Of a stretch of 64,000 bases of DNA, positions 54,731-64,000 are shown one piece after another. Where the stretch lies: NCBI RefSeq assembly GCF_945859685.1, contig NC_079147.1:69842946-69906945 (forward strand). The letters are read 5' to 3'. Numbering within the stretch: the stretch's first letter is position 1; each line of letters starts with the position of its first letter. The translations under genes were made by a program, and so were the position numbers. The DNA is from Eupeodes corollae. Taxonomy: Eukaryota; Arthropoda; Insecta; Diptera; Syrphidae. The notes beneath the pieces are model-generated. The model had not been told where the DNA came from and did not search any database. It saw only the letters and a program-made list of their open reading frames with translations.

Positions 54731-56947
54731 GGCTTAGAAAGTTAACTTCTGAAAACATTTATGAAAACTTAGCGGTAGCTTACGAAATATAATTATAGTA
54801 ATTATTTAAATTAAATGTATCTTTCGTTCTTAAACATAATACAAAAGTCAGGAAAATTATGAGTTACTCATTTAAATGAGTCTTTTTAGATTTTGTTGTT
54901 CTATGAGTATCGGCAAACAGAGTAATGTTTTTTGTCTTATCTATATTGCAAAGATCCTAAAAACAATCTAAGCTTCGACAGGTTCAATCCTATTATTAGA
55001 AATGATACATTGGTAATTAATTCAGTTAAAAAGCAAATTAGAATTCCAGGATGAATTCAAAACTTTGCCTAGTTTTGTATTGAATACAAAAAGATTATAC
55101 TGCGTCTATTAAAAGAAAACCCAACGAAACAAGAAGATTATAAAACGTGAAATCATAACAATGTTTAATTTATTTTGGTGTAATTTATGGCAATCATTGA
55201 ATTCCGTAGGACAACTTATTTCAAATGCCGTAGAAATTCAAATATTTTAAAATAGTGGTCCCTTTTTCACAACAGAAAAATGTATCATCTGAAATTCAAG
55301 ACACAAGTACAGAACGATTTGAAAGAAAAAGAATTGCCACATCTTTTAATTTAGAATTCAAAGTTTGAGGTTGACGATTTTCACTTTCCTGAAAACTAAA
55401 AAATAACCGCACAAAATACAATATTACAAACAAATTGGTTCTTTTCGGCTTAGTTATGGTAAGATTGGCTATTATCAATTTTTTTGTTTTCCAAAAATGT
55501 AAATTAATTGTTACTTAATTTCCTCGAAAGCATTAATCACAATCGAATCAATTGAAAATTGAGTTATTTAGCCCAAAATGGCTCAATTTAATAATAAAAT
55601 CCATTGTATTGTAATTCAATTTAATATTCTTGAAATTAATTTTAAAATCAATTTAAAAATCGGACAATTCAAAAAATTCCAAAACCTCAATACGCGAGTA
55701 CAGTTGTTTGAAAGGTAGGTAAGTTATAGGTCTATAGGGAAGGGATAGAGTAGGAATATACTCTTGAAAAGTTTGTCAAACCTCACAATCAATGTTATAT
55801 TCATCCGTAAGCCGATTTGGTTTGGTTTGCAACCACAAAATAATAATGACAGGATGATGCCGCTGACATGTCGTTCTTTATGTTATTGACAGTCCAACAC
55901 ATTGTGGTAGATATATTTGGAGCTATAATGCAAGTACAACACATTGTACTTCTGTTTTGCAGTCAATATATTATGTACCATACATATTTTTCGTTTTTAT
56001 ACTCGAAAACGACATTATAATTGAATTTGAATCGATTCACTTGAATATTTATTATTATTTTGCAATCACCAAAAAGCTCTTTACAATTTCCAAACAGATC
56101 GTTAATGGACCGGAAATACATTTCCATCCATTAACTTCACAAATTCCATTTTGTCATTCTTATGGTATTTGCGTTGCGTTGGTGCTTGCTGCTGCTACTT
56201 CTGCTGCTGATGCTGATGCCAGCTGCAACCATTTCCGACAATAACTACAAACGTACATAACAAATTTATCAATCTACGTTACCTACAATAATGTGTACAG
56301 CACGTAAATATATAAAAAGGTACAGGTGAATAAATGTGGTGGTATAAAATTTCATTTTTCGAAAATTATACCTCGTCATTTTGCTTCTATAAATATTGTA
56401 TGGGAATTGCTTTGGAACTTTCTCACCGCAGAAATGAAATTGTCATTTATTATGTTTCCCAAATCTACCTTTAGAGAACCAAACTATTTTAACTTCAAAA
56501 TAGTGATGGAGATTTAAACTTTCAAGGACTAGATGAGTGGGATGGCTTTAATTATTGCATAATTATCGAAAAATTCCACCAAAAAGTGCGGGAGAGTTTA
56601 AGGGCCTAGTGCGGGAGAGTTTAGGGGCCTAGGATTTGTAGTCTTATTAATACTTAATCTGATATTATTTTAAGATCGAGGGGCTGAAAAGAAGCAGGGT
56701 ATTTGAGAGTTGAGAAATAGTCAAAGTCTTCTTGGCACCATTTTGACAAAGAATTAATTTTGAACCGCAATAACTTAAAAATAATATACGTACACGTCAT
56801 TAGTACACCATTCTAAAGATGCACTGATGGACAAGGTTTAGTTCCTTGCAAACGAAATGCACCCTTTTGATGGCCTATCGGCTATCGCGTAAGGTTCTTG
56901 AGCATATCTTAATTCATGAAGTAGTTTCTAATATTGTATTGTATTGT
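54731..56947. other. No gene recognised
   Basis: AT-rich. Open frames at 55957-56244 and 56326-56517 have no known domain; the first ends in a GCTGCTGCTACTTCTGCTGC run coding for Ala. A 23-bp tandem duplication lies at 56585-56630. Confidence 0.5.
56585..56630. repeat. 23-bp tandem duplication
   Basis: Two adjacent 23-bp units, each starting AGTGCGGGAGAGTTTA, differ by one base. The GC content is higher than in the surroundings. No larger array. Confidence 0.9.
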
Positions 56948-57198
56948 AGTACCCGTAGCGTGATGGTTAGTGCATTGGACTCTCGGAGTCTTGGGTTCAA
57001 TCCCTGCCTGTGCCATCTAAATTTTTTCACTTGTCCTGCCTCTTGCGAGGAATTGACAAATCCTCCAAGAGTAATTCTTGTCATAAAAAGTGCTTTCTCA
57101 AATTAGCCGTTCGGATTCGGTTTACAACTGTAAGTCGCTAGGCCCTGGTTCTTTATGGACTGTTGCGCCACCTAATTTATTTATTTTTTTTATTTTCT
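56948..57198 (+). mobile_element. tRNA-derived SINE, copy 3 (full 3' end)
   Basis: It opens AGTACCCGTAGCGTGATGG, with a B box GGTTCAATCCC (56994-57004) and the shared body. Compared with copies 1 and 2 it lacks about 50 bp between CTGTAAGTC and the tail, a deletion between short direct repeats. It alone keeps the 3' end: the 33-nt block 57141-57173, containing GGACTGTTGCGCCACCT, followed by an AATTTATTTATTTTT tail. That block matches the 3' end of the family B LINE. An 86-codon frame across it is not a gene. Confidence 0.9.
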
Positions 57199-58859
57199 TA
57201 TAATACTGCAATATTTATGCTAAAACGGTTTTTAAGAGAAAAATAGCTTAAAGTTATTTATTTATATACTATTGTAATGAAACAGTCCCCCGAAGACTCT
57301 TCTACATAATAATAACAAACAAGTTTATGGTTCACAAGTTTGTTTTCGGTTTTAATTTATAATTTAGTTTTTCTTACAGGGAAATATCTTAAAATGGCGT
57401 CAATGGCCGTTGGTTTCTCGAATTCGAATGCCTTCGTCTTGGTTTTTTTGTATGAAGTTGGCTGCGGTTCGGTTATTTTATATTTAAAATGAAGTTGGCA
57501 ACAATTCTATAAAATAAGGTGTAGCTGCCATCTTTCAAGTGCAAACCAAGTATAATGGTCTTTTTACACTTGGTCTATTCAAATTATTATACTACAACAT
57601 AAAGTTTTTTAAATACATTTTAATAATGTAAACATGACGAAAAAAGATATTTTTTTAAAATTTGAGCAGATTGAAGTTTGTATTTAAAACCAACACGAAA
57701 AATTTATTCCTTAACGTATTTTTCAAAACTACTTATGTGTTTAACTAAAAAATTATAGATAGAGTCAAATTAATGACTTATAACTAAAGAAAAATTTGAC
57801 AAACTAATCAAAATATTTAAACGATTTAAACTGTTAAATAATGAAAGACAAAAATTTGTACTTTGGCTTAAAAACAAAATTTTTGGTAGTCTTTAAAATT
57901 TTTAAACGGGTATATTTTCGAAACCTGATTTGAAGGACAAATTTTAAGGTCAGATTCGAGATCTGGACAATTTTATTCCTTAAAAAAGTATGACTTGTTT
58001 ATGTGACGGACACATTTTTTTTTTCGTTTTTTAACTTTGAAAACCATTTTAAAAAATTTTTGCAACTTTTGTTAATTTTAATTTTTTTATAATGTCGTTT
58101 TTAACTCATTTAATAATTTAGTTAACATTTATCAAAAGGTAGTTATAGTGTGGAATTGTTACAATTTGTAAAAATGCCCTTTTTTCTTAGACTTACTGTA
58201 TAAATTTTTTTAAATTGTTCCCTAAATACAAAATATAGAATCTTTAAAACGGACCATTTAAAATCTCCTTTTTGGAAATTACTTGAGATTTTCAAGGTCT
58301 ACAAAAGTTTTAAAATGCTATTAGATGATTTACAAGGTTATTGCCTGAAACTTCTAATAAGCAGTCAATGAGGCAGTCTTATTTTTTCAATAACAACAAA
58401 ATTAAGACTAATTTACATAAAATTATACCAAAAACTTTGTTTTATAATTATAAAGTCTGCATTTAAAACTTGTGCCCTCATTGTAAGCTCAAAGAAATCT
58501 CGTTGAGCTACAAAAAGTAGCAAGATCTACATATGTATAAAGGAAAGAAAGAAAGTAAACTTTATATTAAGTTAAAGATTAAAACTACAAGTTGCTAGTT
58601 TAATTTCTTACCTTATGTTGAGTTAAAGTTGGGAGTTCGTGTTTAAAAAGTTGATCTAAAACAAAAAAGAAAAAGTATTAATACATTTTAATCATAAATA
58701 TATTTTAAACTAAAATAGGAATTGTAGATTATGTTACATTGGTTTTTAAGCTTAAGATTTTCAATTTTAATAAAGGCCTTTTTAATAAGGGCGAGTATAA
58801 GAATTAAGAAAATTATTTTGTATTTGAAAGGCACACGTATGCCATTAAGTGTGGAATAT
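57199..58859. other. No gene recognised
   Basis: Very AT-rich, with long A and T runs and no coding motif on either strand. Confidence 0.55.
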
Positions 58860-59743
58860 AACATCAAGAGCTAGAATTTTTAATGACTCCTCCTCGTAGA
58901 TGCGACTGAATTGGACCGATGTTAACCTTAAAGGCATCGATCGATTGTGGTTTATTTTAATTCTTCAAGAAACTCCACAGAAAAAAGTCTACCGGGGGCA
59001 AATTTCATGAACTTGGTGGCGAATTCACACCCCTGCGAGAGATAAACTTACCCGCAAATCGTTCATGCAAAATGTCAATCGTGGGGTTTGCTGTAAGGCA
59101 CGTAGCACTAACGTCGTTTTCAAAAACGTATGGACCAATTACGCCGTCTCAGCCTAAAATCTACACATATGGTGTCGTCTCATATACGAAAATGTTGCTT
59201 GTTAACACAATAATTCATCCAAAAAATGCCCCTCGTCACTTAAGATGATTTTTCGGTTTGGGTTCCTCTTACTAACGATCGAAACCCAATCACCGAACAA
59301 ACGGCGTTGGTTATGGTCATGAACTTTGAGCTCCTGGGTCAGTTGGATCTTGTACGGGTTTAGGTCCAATTCCCATTGCAAAATTGGCCAAGTTGAAGTC
59401 AGCGAAAGGCCGAGTTCTTGTGCACGGCTAGGAATAGACTGCCTCGAGTTCTGCTGTACACTTCAATGTACGGGCGTTGGCTAATTGTTGAAGAAACGTT
59501 GAAGAGTCGACTGTGAAGAGCCACCTAGTCTACCATAAAATGGGAGCAATGCGAGTAACGTTTGCGTTAACGAACAATCATTTTGATACTAAATTTCTAT
59601 TATTTGAAAGTGCTGTTCAATCGTGTAACTTGCCATGATGATTCGGCATAAACAACTGAATAATAAACAAGAGGTTTGACAGATGTCAAACAAAATGGTC
59701 GCCACGGTGCGCTAAAATCTACCTGCGCAAATTGAAAACCCTT
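58860..59743 (-). mobile_element. Mariner-like element M4 (third subfamily, internally deleted)
   Basis: The right end AAGGGTTTTCAATTTGCGC (minus, from 59743) is flanked by TA (59744-59745). Transposase ATG at 59636: MASYTIEQHFQIIEI, LTQTLLALLPFYGRLG, QNSRQSIPSRAQELGLSLTS, NPYKIQLTQELKVHDHNQRR and KIILSDEGHFLDEL (first Asp). It passes VHTFLKTTLV and then jumps to PRLTFCMNDL (TIDILHERF region), dropping the QQD segment. The C-terminus DFFLWSFLKN and SIDAFKVNIGPIQSHL runs to about 58860. The left inverted repeat was not recognised. It shares wording with M3. Confidence 0.8.
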
Positions 59744-59745
59744 TA

Positions 59746-60307
59746 CTTCACTTCATCTAGAAATTCATTCCATTAAAATTAACAAAATGCTTCAGCATGT
59801 CACTTTTATATTTCCATAAGATTTATACGAAAAATTGGTTCTTTTCTCCCCTTGATCTAGTTATGCGTTCCCTTCGATTACAAAATTTGTTGAACTTTGT
59901 TAAAGAGCTTGACTTGAAGTAGTCTTGTAAAGAATGCAATCTTGCATTCATTGGATTCACCTAAAGTTAAACACTTAAATGTTTGCAATTATTTGACCTT
60001 AAAAGGAGTTCAAAAACTTTGCTTTCAATCATTTGACTGCATTCAATTGATCGCAATCACTTGTGACTTGAGGTTTTGCATTCTAATTTAGTGGCACGAA
60101 AAATATTATGACACCTTTTTCATAGAATTGGTAGATTTGGAGAAAATTGGTTTAAAATATTGTTGTCTAGTATATTCACAGTTAAATTCTGATTAACTTT
60201 TATTTTGAAACTTAAAAATAATGGACAAATTTAACTTGATGCAACTGAGTTATTGTACTTAAAAGCTTTTAAAAGTTTCTATTTGTTTTTTGGAGCTGCT
60301 TTTTTTA
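59746..60307. other. No gene recognised
   Basis: AT-rich spacer between two mariner-like elements. No motif was seen. Confidence 0.5.
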
Positions 60308-60781
60308 AAGGTGTAGAAACCTAAGTTGGTATATCTGTTTTAACTGGCAACCAATTTATGATCTGTCAACTGATTCATTATATGTTTGAATTCATATTTT
60401 AATAGATTGACTGATGAACAGTGCTTCCAAGTTATTCAAATTTATTTTTTAAATCATGGTTTTGTTCGAAATTTTGTTTAGCTACCGAAAGCTTGAATTT
60501 TCGTTCGATTTAATTCTGCTGACTATTTTTTGTCGGAAAGCGTGAAGTATACTCCGATATGTCTAAAACGCAATAATGTGGATATACGGCCACAAATGTT
60601 GGAAAAACTCGTCAAAAATCGGACCCCTAGATTCGTGTAAACCAACCGTGGCTGTCATATTCCAGAAATAAATTATTGCAAGAAAATTTATTATCGAATA
60701 ATGTAAATTTCATGTCACTTCAAAAAATCATTTTTGTTTTATTCCATTTCAAAGTTTTAAATTTATTAAATAAACACCCTT
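60308..60781 (+). mobile_element. Mariner MITE-like deletion derivative M5 (474 bp)
   Basis: Both ends are present: left AAAGGTGTAG preceded by TA (60306-60307), right TAAACACCCTT followed by TA (60782-60783). The interior fuses the first ~25 transposase codons (NRLTDEQCFQVIQIYFLNHG, FVRNF) to the last part (SADYFLSESVKY, KRNNVDIRPQMLEKLVKN), so the entire catalytic centre is deleted. The leader and right end match M2b at 48401-48901. Such short, two-ended derivatives can be mobilised by a relative's transposase. Confidence 0.8.
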
Positions 60782-60783
60782 TA

Positions 60784-63700
60784 AATGTATACCATTTATA
60801 AATTTAATCAACCGATAAGTAAATTAGTTTGACCGAATACAAAAACACAAATAGAATCAACATATAAAAGCAAATAAATTATCTGAACTCAAATATTGTT
60901 CTAAACTCAAAAGGGTTTATTTTCTATGAGGTTGAATTTATTTGCATTTGATGGATCAATTCTAATTGTGTTTGAGGTAAATTAAATTTATTTGTAATTC
61001 ATGCAAATGAATTTTTGAAATTGCATCCAATTGGGAAAATACAAAAGAGACCAAAGTTATTAATTTTATTAATATAGTAAAATCATTTAAAGGATAACTT
61101 GTATCAAAAACAATAAAATAAAGTTATTTAAAAAAAGTGACAAAGGGCTCTTAATAATTTACATCATTCATTGTTCATTCTTTTTTGGCATGGTCATAAA
61201 AAACAAAAACAGTACAAATTAATATTTAAAAGTTTTATTAAATACATTTTATGTATTTTCGGTAAAATAATTTTACAATAAAATGCTGTTCTTCGCGACT
61301 TCATTTTTTCAAATCTTGAAACGATTTCTTCTTCTTTAATACGATTTATTACGTCTTTTTTGATGGAAATTGCTGCCAAAGCTTTAGTCTTTATTCCATA
61401 TAGTTGAGCGTAAATATGATTTTATTATTTTAAGTTTTTAAAAACTAGCTTTCCCTAAAGCAACACTTTCAGAAAATGTTAAGAGATTTTTCAATTTATA
61501 CAGATTTGAAGCAAATGGTTTGAAACTAAATGATTGAAAATTGATAGCGGTTTGAGATCGGTAATATTCCCCGTTTAATTGAATATATTAATTTTACTCA
61601 AGAGATTCCTAGCTATTACATACTTTTGAACTTCGTCGTAAATTCATTCCGTTAAAATTGCTTCATGTTTCTCGTAATCCTAAAACTCCACATTCTTTGA
61701 AATATCGCAAAGAAACCCGAAGTTTTCGTTCAGATATTGATACTGTCTAAAACGCTTGTTAGGAGTCTTCTCAATTACGTGGTAGAAAAAATCAACTTTA
61801 AATTTAAATTTTGGATCAATTGATTGATATTGTATAGAATTAGGTTCTGAACACCTTTGTTTCACCAATTTTTCCGATCTAGCTGAGTGGCGCCCCAGGC
61901 AACTGCTTGTTTTGCCTTAAGGCAGGTTACAGCAGGTTAAAAAATGGTAAATGTCTAAAATTTTGTATGTACCTTTCTATCTTTAAAAACATGCAGTTTG
62001 TTTGTATACATTCCTTTAGTCAAAATATTTCTGTTAAAAAATAAGTTCCCCATGGAAATACTCAAAGATGTTGGTTAAATGGAAAAACCGTCCTAATATT
62101 TTTTTAAGGATCTGCTTTTCTCAGTAAAAGTTTCAATATTGATAAAAATTCATAGTGTAGACGTTATAAGAACATCATTATTAATAAATTTTACAAAGTC
62201 CTAAAAATCCCACATAAAGTAAATCAGGTTTTAACAATTTATTAATAAATACATTAATACTGATATTTTATAAAGATAAAGTTCTAAATTTAAAAAAAAT
62301 CTCGATCCAGTAACTCTCAGTTTATCTATGGAAAGCTATTTTAAAAATATTTAGAACTCGAACATTTCTTAACATCTTATCATGCTTTAAGAACTCGGTT
62401 TAGAATCATTTTTTAGTTCTAGGAATTTTAGATCATTTTTTGAATGAAAGTGAGTTCCAATATGTTTTTTGTTATTTCTGTACCACCACGTAAATAGTTC
62501 TGACTCAAAATTCTGACAAAACGAAATTTTGCGAAAAAAATTTAACAAAATTAAACATATCTGTAAGTTTTTATTGAAGTGGACATTTATTTTAGGATTT
62601 AATTTTTTCAGTCTCAACTTTTTCGAAATAAAATTGTGTTTTCGTTTGTGATTGATGTTTAAATACTACTTTTTGATCGTGCCTAATTCGTGTTGCGCTG
62701 AACATCTTTACTCGAATAAAGATTAAAAGGAATTGGTTTCGATTCGTGCAATCTACAAATTATTATTTGAAACGTGCAATTTTAATGGTAAAAAGTATTA
62801 TATTTTAAATTTTACGAAATCAAGTATTCAGTAGATTCAGCCAAAAGATTACTGCAGTGACAAAAAATGCAACATTATTGCTTAAAGTTTAATATTTTTA
62901 AATATTCAGTTGCCCATGGTTATGTCTGTATATTTTTTTTAAATTTTGTATTATTACACATAAAATATCTTTGTGGTCTGAAATTTAATTCAAAACTGAA
63001 ATGAATCTAAATATTATCCCATTTGAAGAGGTAAAATACATTTACCAAATTCTAGTTTCCTTGATCCCCAAATCTGATGACTTAATAAATCCAAGTTTTA
63101 TCGTAAAGTGAAATATCAAACAGACTTTTAAAGCTTACATACTTGATAAACAAATAAGTAAGAACTCAAACAAGTTCTAATTTATCAATGCAACAAGAGA
63201 CTAGAACTTGTCAAGAAATTGGCCGTACAAACCTTTAAAAAATTCTTAAGAACCACAATTAAACCCATAATTATCGAAACTTATCTCCTCAAAGTCACCA
63301 TTATCCCGTAGCTGAAAAAGAACATTCGTGCTGAATACAGGTGCTGAGATCATATGATCTAATAATTAAGTGTTATGGACAAAGCTCTTTGTAAACATAA
63401 AGTTGGTGCTCATTCGGAATGTAACTTCGTGTGGATTCTTAAATAATTTTTGTATAGAAAAGTTAAATCTTTAAAGTTTATTATCGCTCTAAATAAATAA
63501 TTTACTTTTGACCTTGTCAATCAGTATAAGCAAAATCTGTTTTCACCGAAGAAAATTTAACGAATAAACGTCATGAATCATGCGACACCCAAAAACGCCA
63601 TCAACATTAACTTTATTTTGATATCATGTAATCAGATCGTATGAGGTATTAATTTATATAATATTTATTTTGTCACATATACCCCAGAGGCTATATACAT

Positions 63701-64000
63701 ATACCAAACCAACTCTACTCAATCTGAAAATATTAATCAGATTAACACATGATTGCCTTACAATCATCATCAGCCTTCCTTACGCCGCGTTTTGCTGATT
63801 CCTGGTGTAAATTACCCTTATAAATATCACCGATAAACACTCAGCTCAGGTTTTCTGGTCATTAATCCTTGTGCGAGAATCGAATTCACAAAAACAACAA
63901 AAAATGTCCTTAATAATTCACAACTCATAATGGAACTGTGGGGACGTGCCAAGCGGTGTGGTGTGGTGTGGTGTATCGGCCATAACAAGTTGAATAATTA
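60784..64000. other. No gene recognised; short GGTGT repeat at the edge
   Basis: AT-rich. Short minus-strand open frames (61194-61379, 61680-61868, 62387-62617) have no recognisable domain. A perfect (GGTGT)4 run lies at 63955-63974. A TATAAATA with a following ATG near 63820-63905 exists but nothing else supports a promoter. Confidence 0.5.

Noticed and set aside
55957..56244. 95-codon plus-strand frame with an Ala-rich tail
   Set aside because: The Ala run comes from a GCT-type microsatellite and the rest is AT-driven hydrophobic text without a domain.
63815..63910. Promoter with TATAAATA and a downstream ATG
   Set aside because: TATA-like words are frequent in this AT-rich DNA, and the ATG opens only about eight codons.
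1..64000. CRISPR array, operon, bacterial or phage genes
   Set aside because: No regularly spaced repeats and no prokaryotic gene organisation; all recognisable coding text is from eukaryotic transposable elements.

Overview
This window looks like intergenic or intronic DNA from an insect, most likely a fly. It is AT-rich, has no bacterial-style operons, and I found no host gene, rRNA, true tRNA gene or CRISPR array. Nearly everything recognisable is dead or dying transposable elements. Assignments rest on protein motifs read by eye in six frames, so family names are by resemblance to known clades and none was checked against a database.

Retroelements dominate. (1) An RTE-like EN+RT LINE, called family B here, occurs eight times (8852-11640 minus, 15365-16976, 22620-22970, 24985-25142, 28640-29490 minus, 32255-33244, 33250-35453, 53955-54730). 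(2) A CR1/Jockey-like LINE, family A, occurs five times (14669-15325, 37980-38520, 40905-41790, 46400-46790 minus, 52260-53850). (3) Two LINE families with RNase H are present: the I/LOA-like 'I' copies (4959-6183 minus, 39202-40905) and 'D' copies (44100-45290 minus, 50375-52200 minus). (4) There are single copies of three other non-LTR RTs (F1, C, E). (5) One Ty3/gypsy-type LTR retrotransposon without recognisable LTRs spans 17364-21036 minus. (6) A tRNA-derived SINE is present three times (2731-2975, 14424-14668, 56948-57198).

DNA transposons are the second layer: two nested PIF/Harbinger elements (3204-4805 with 3493-4450 inside), two Tc1-like copies (6280-6745; 37700-38735, the latter apparently split by a family A LINE), and at least five mariner-like copies. 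One of these carries a 301-codon transposase (47412-48317) ended by a single nonsense change, and one is a 474-bp internally deleted, MITE-like derivative (60308-60781).

Three things deserve attention. The SINE and the family B LINE share a 33-nt 3' end, the classic signature of a SINE using a LINE's reverse transcriptase. The 2.7-6.7 kb block is a multi-layer nest in which the reading frame of one LINE resumes across a Harbinger insertion (TAA duplication) and across an I-like LINE insertion (15-bp duplication). The Harbinger transposase contains a 57-nt intron whose removal restores the frame. Long stretches (1-2730, 6746-8851, 11641-14423, 25320-27200, 29500-32250, 35454-37690, 41951-44095, 54731-56947, 60784-64000) contain nothing I can assign. 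I see no evidence for a novel functional host system.
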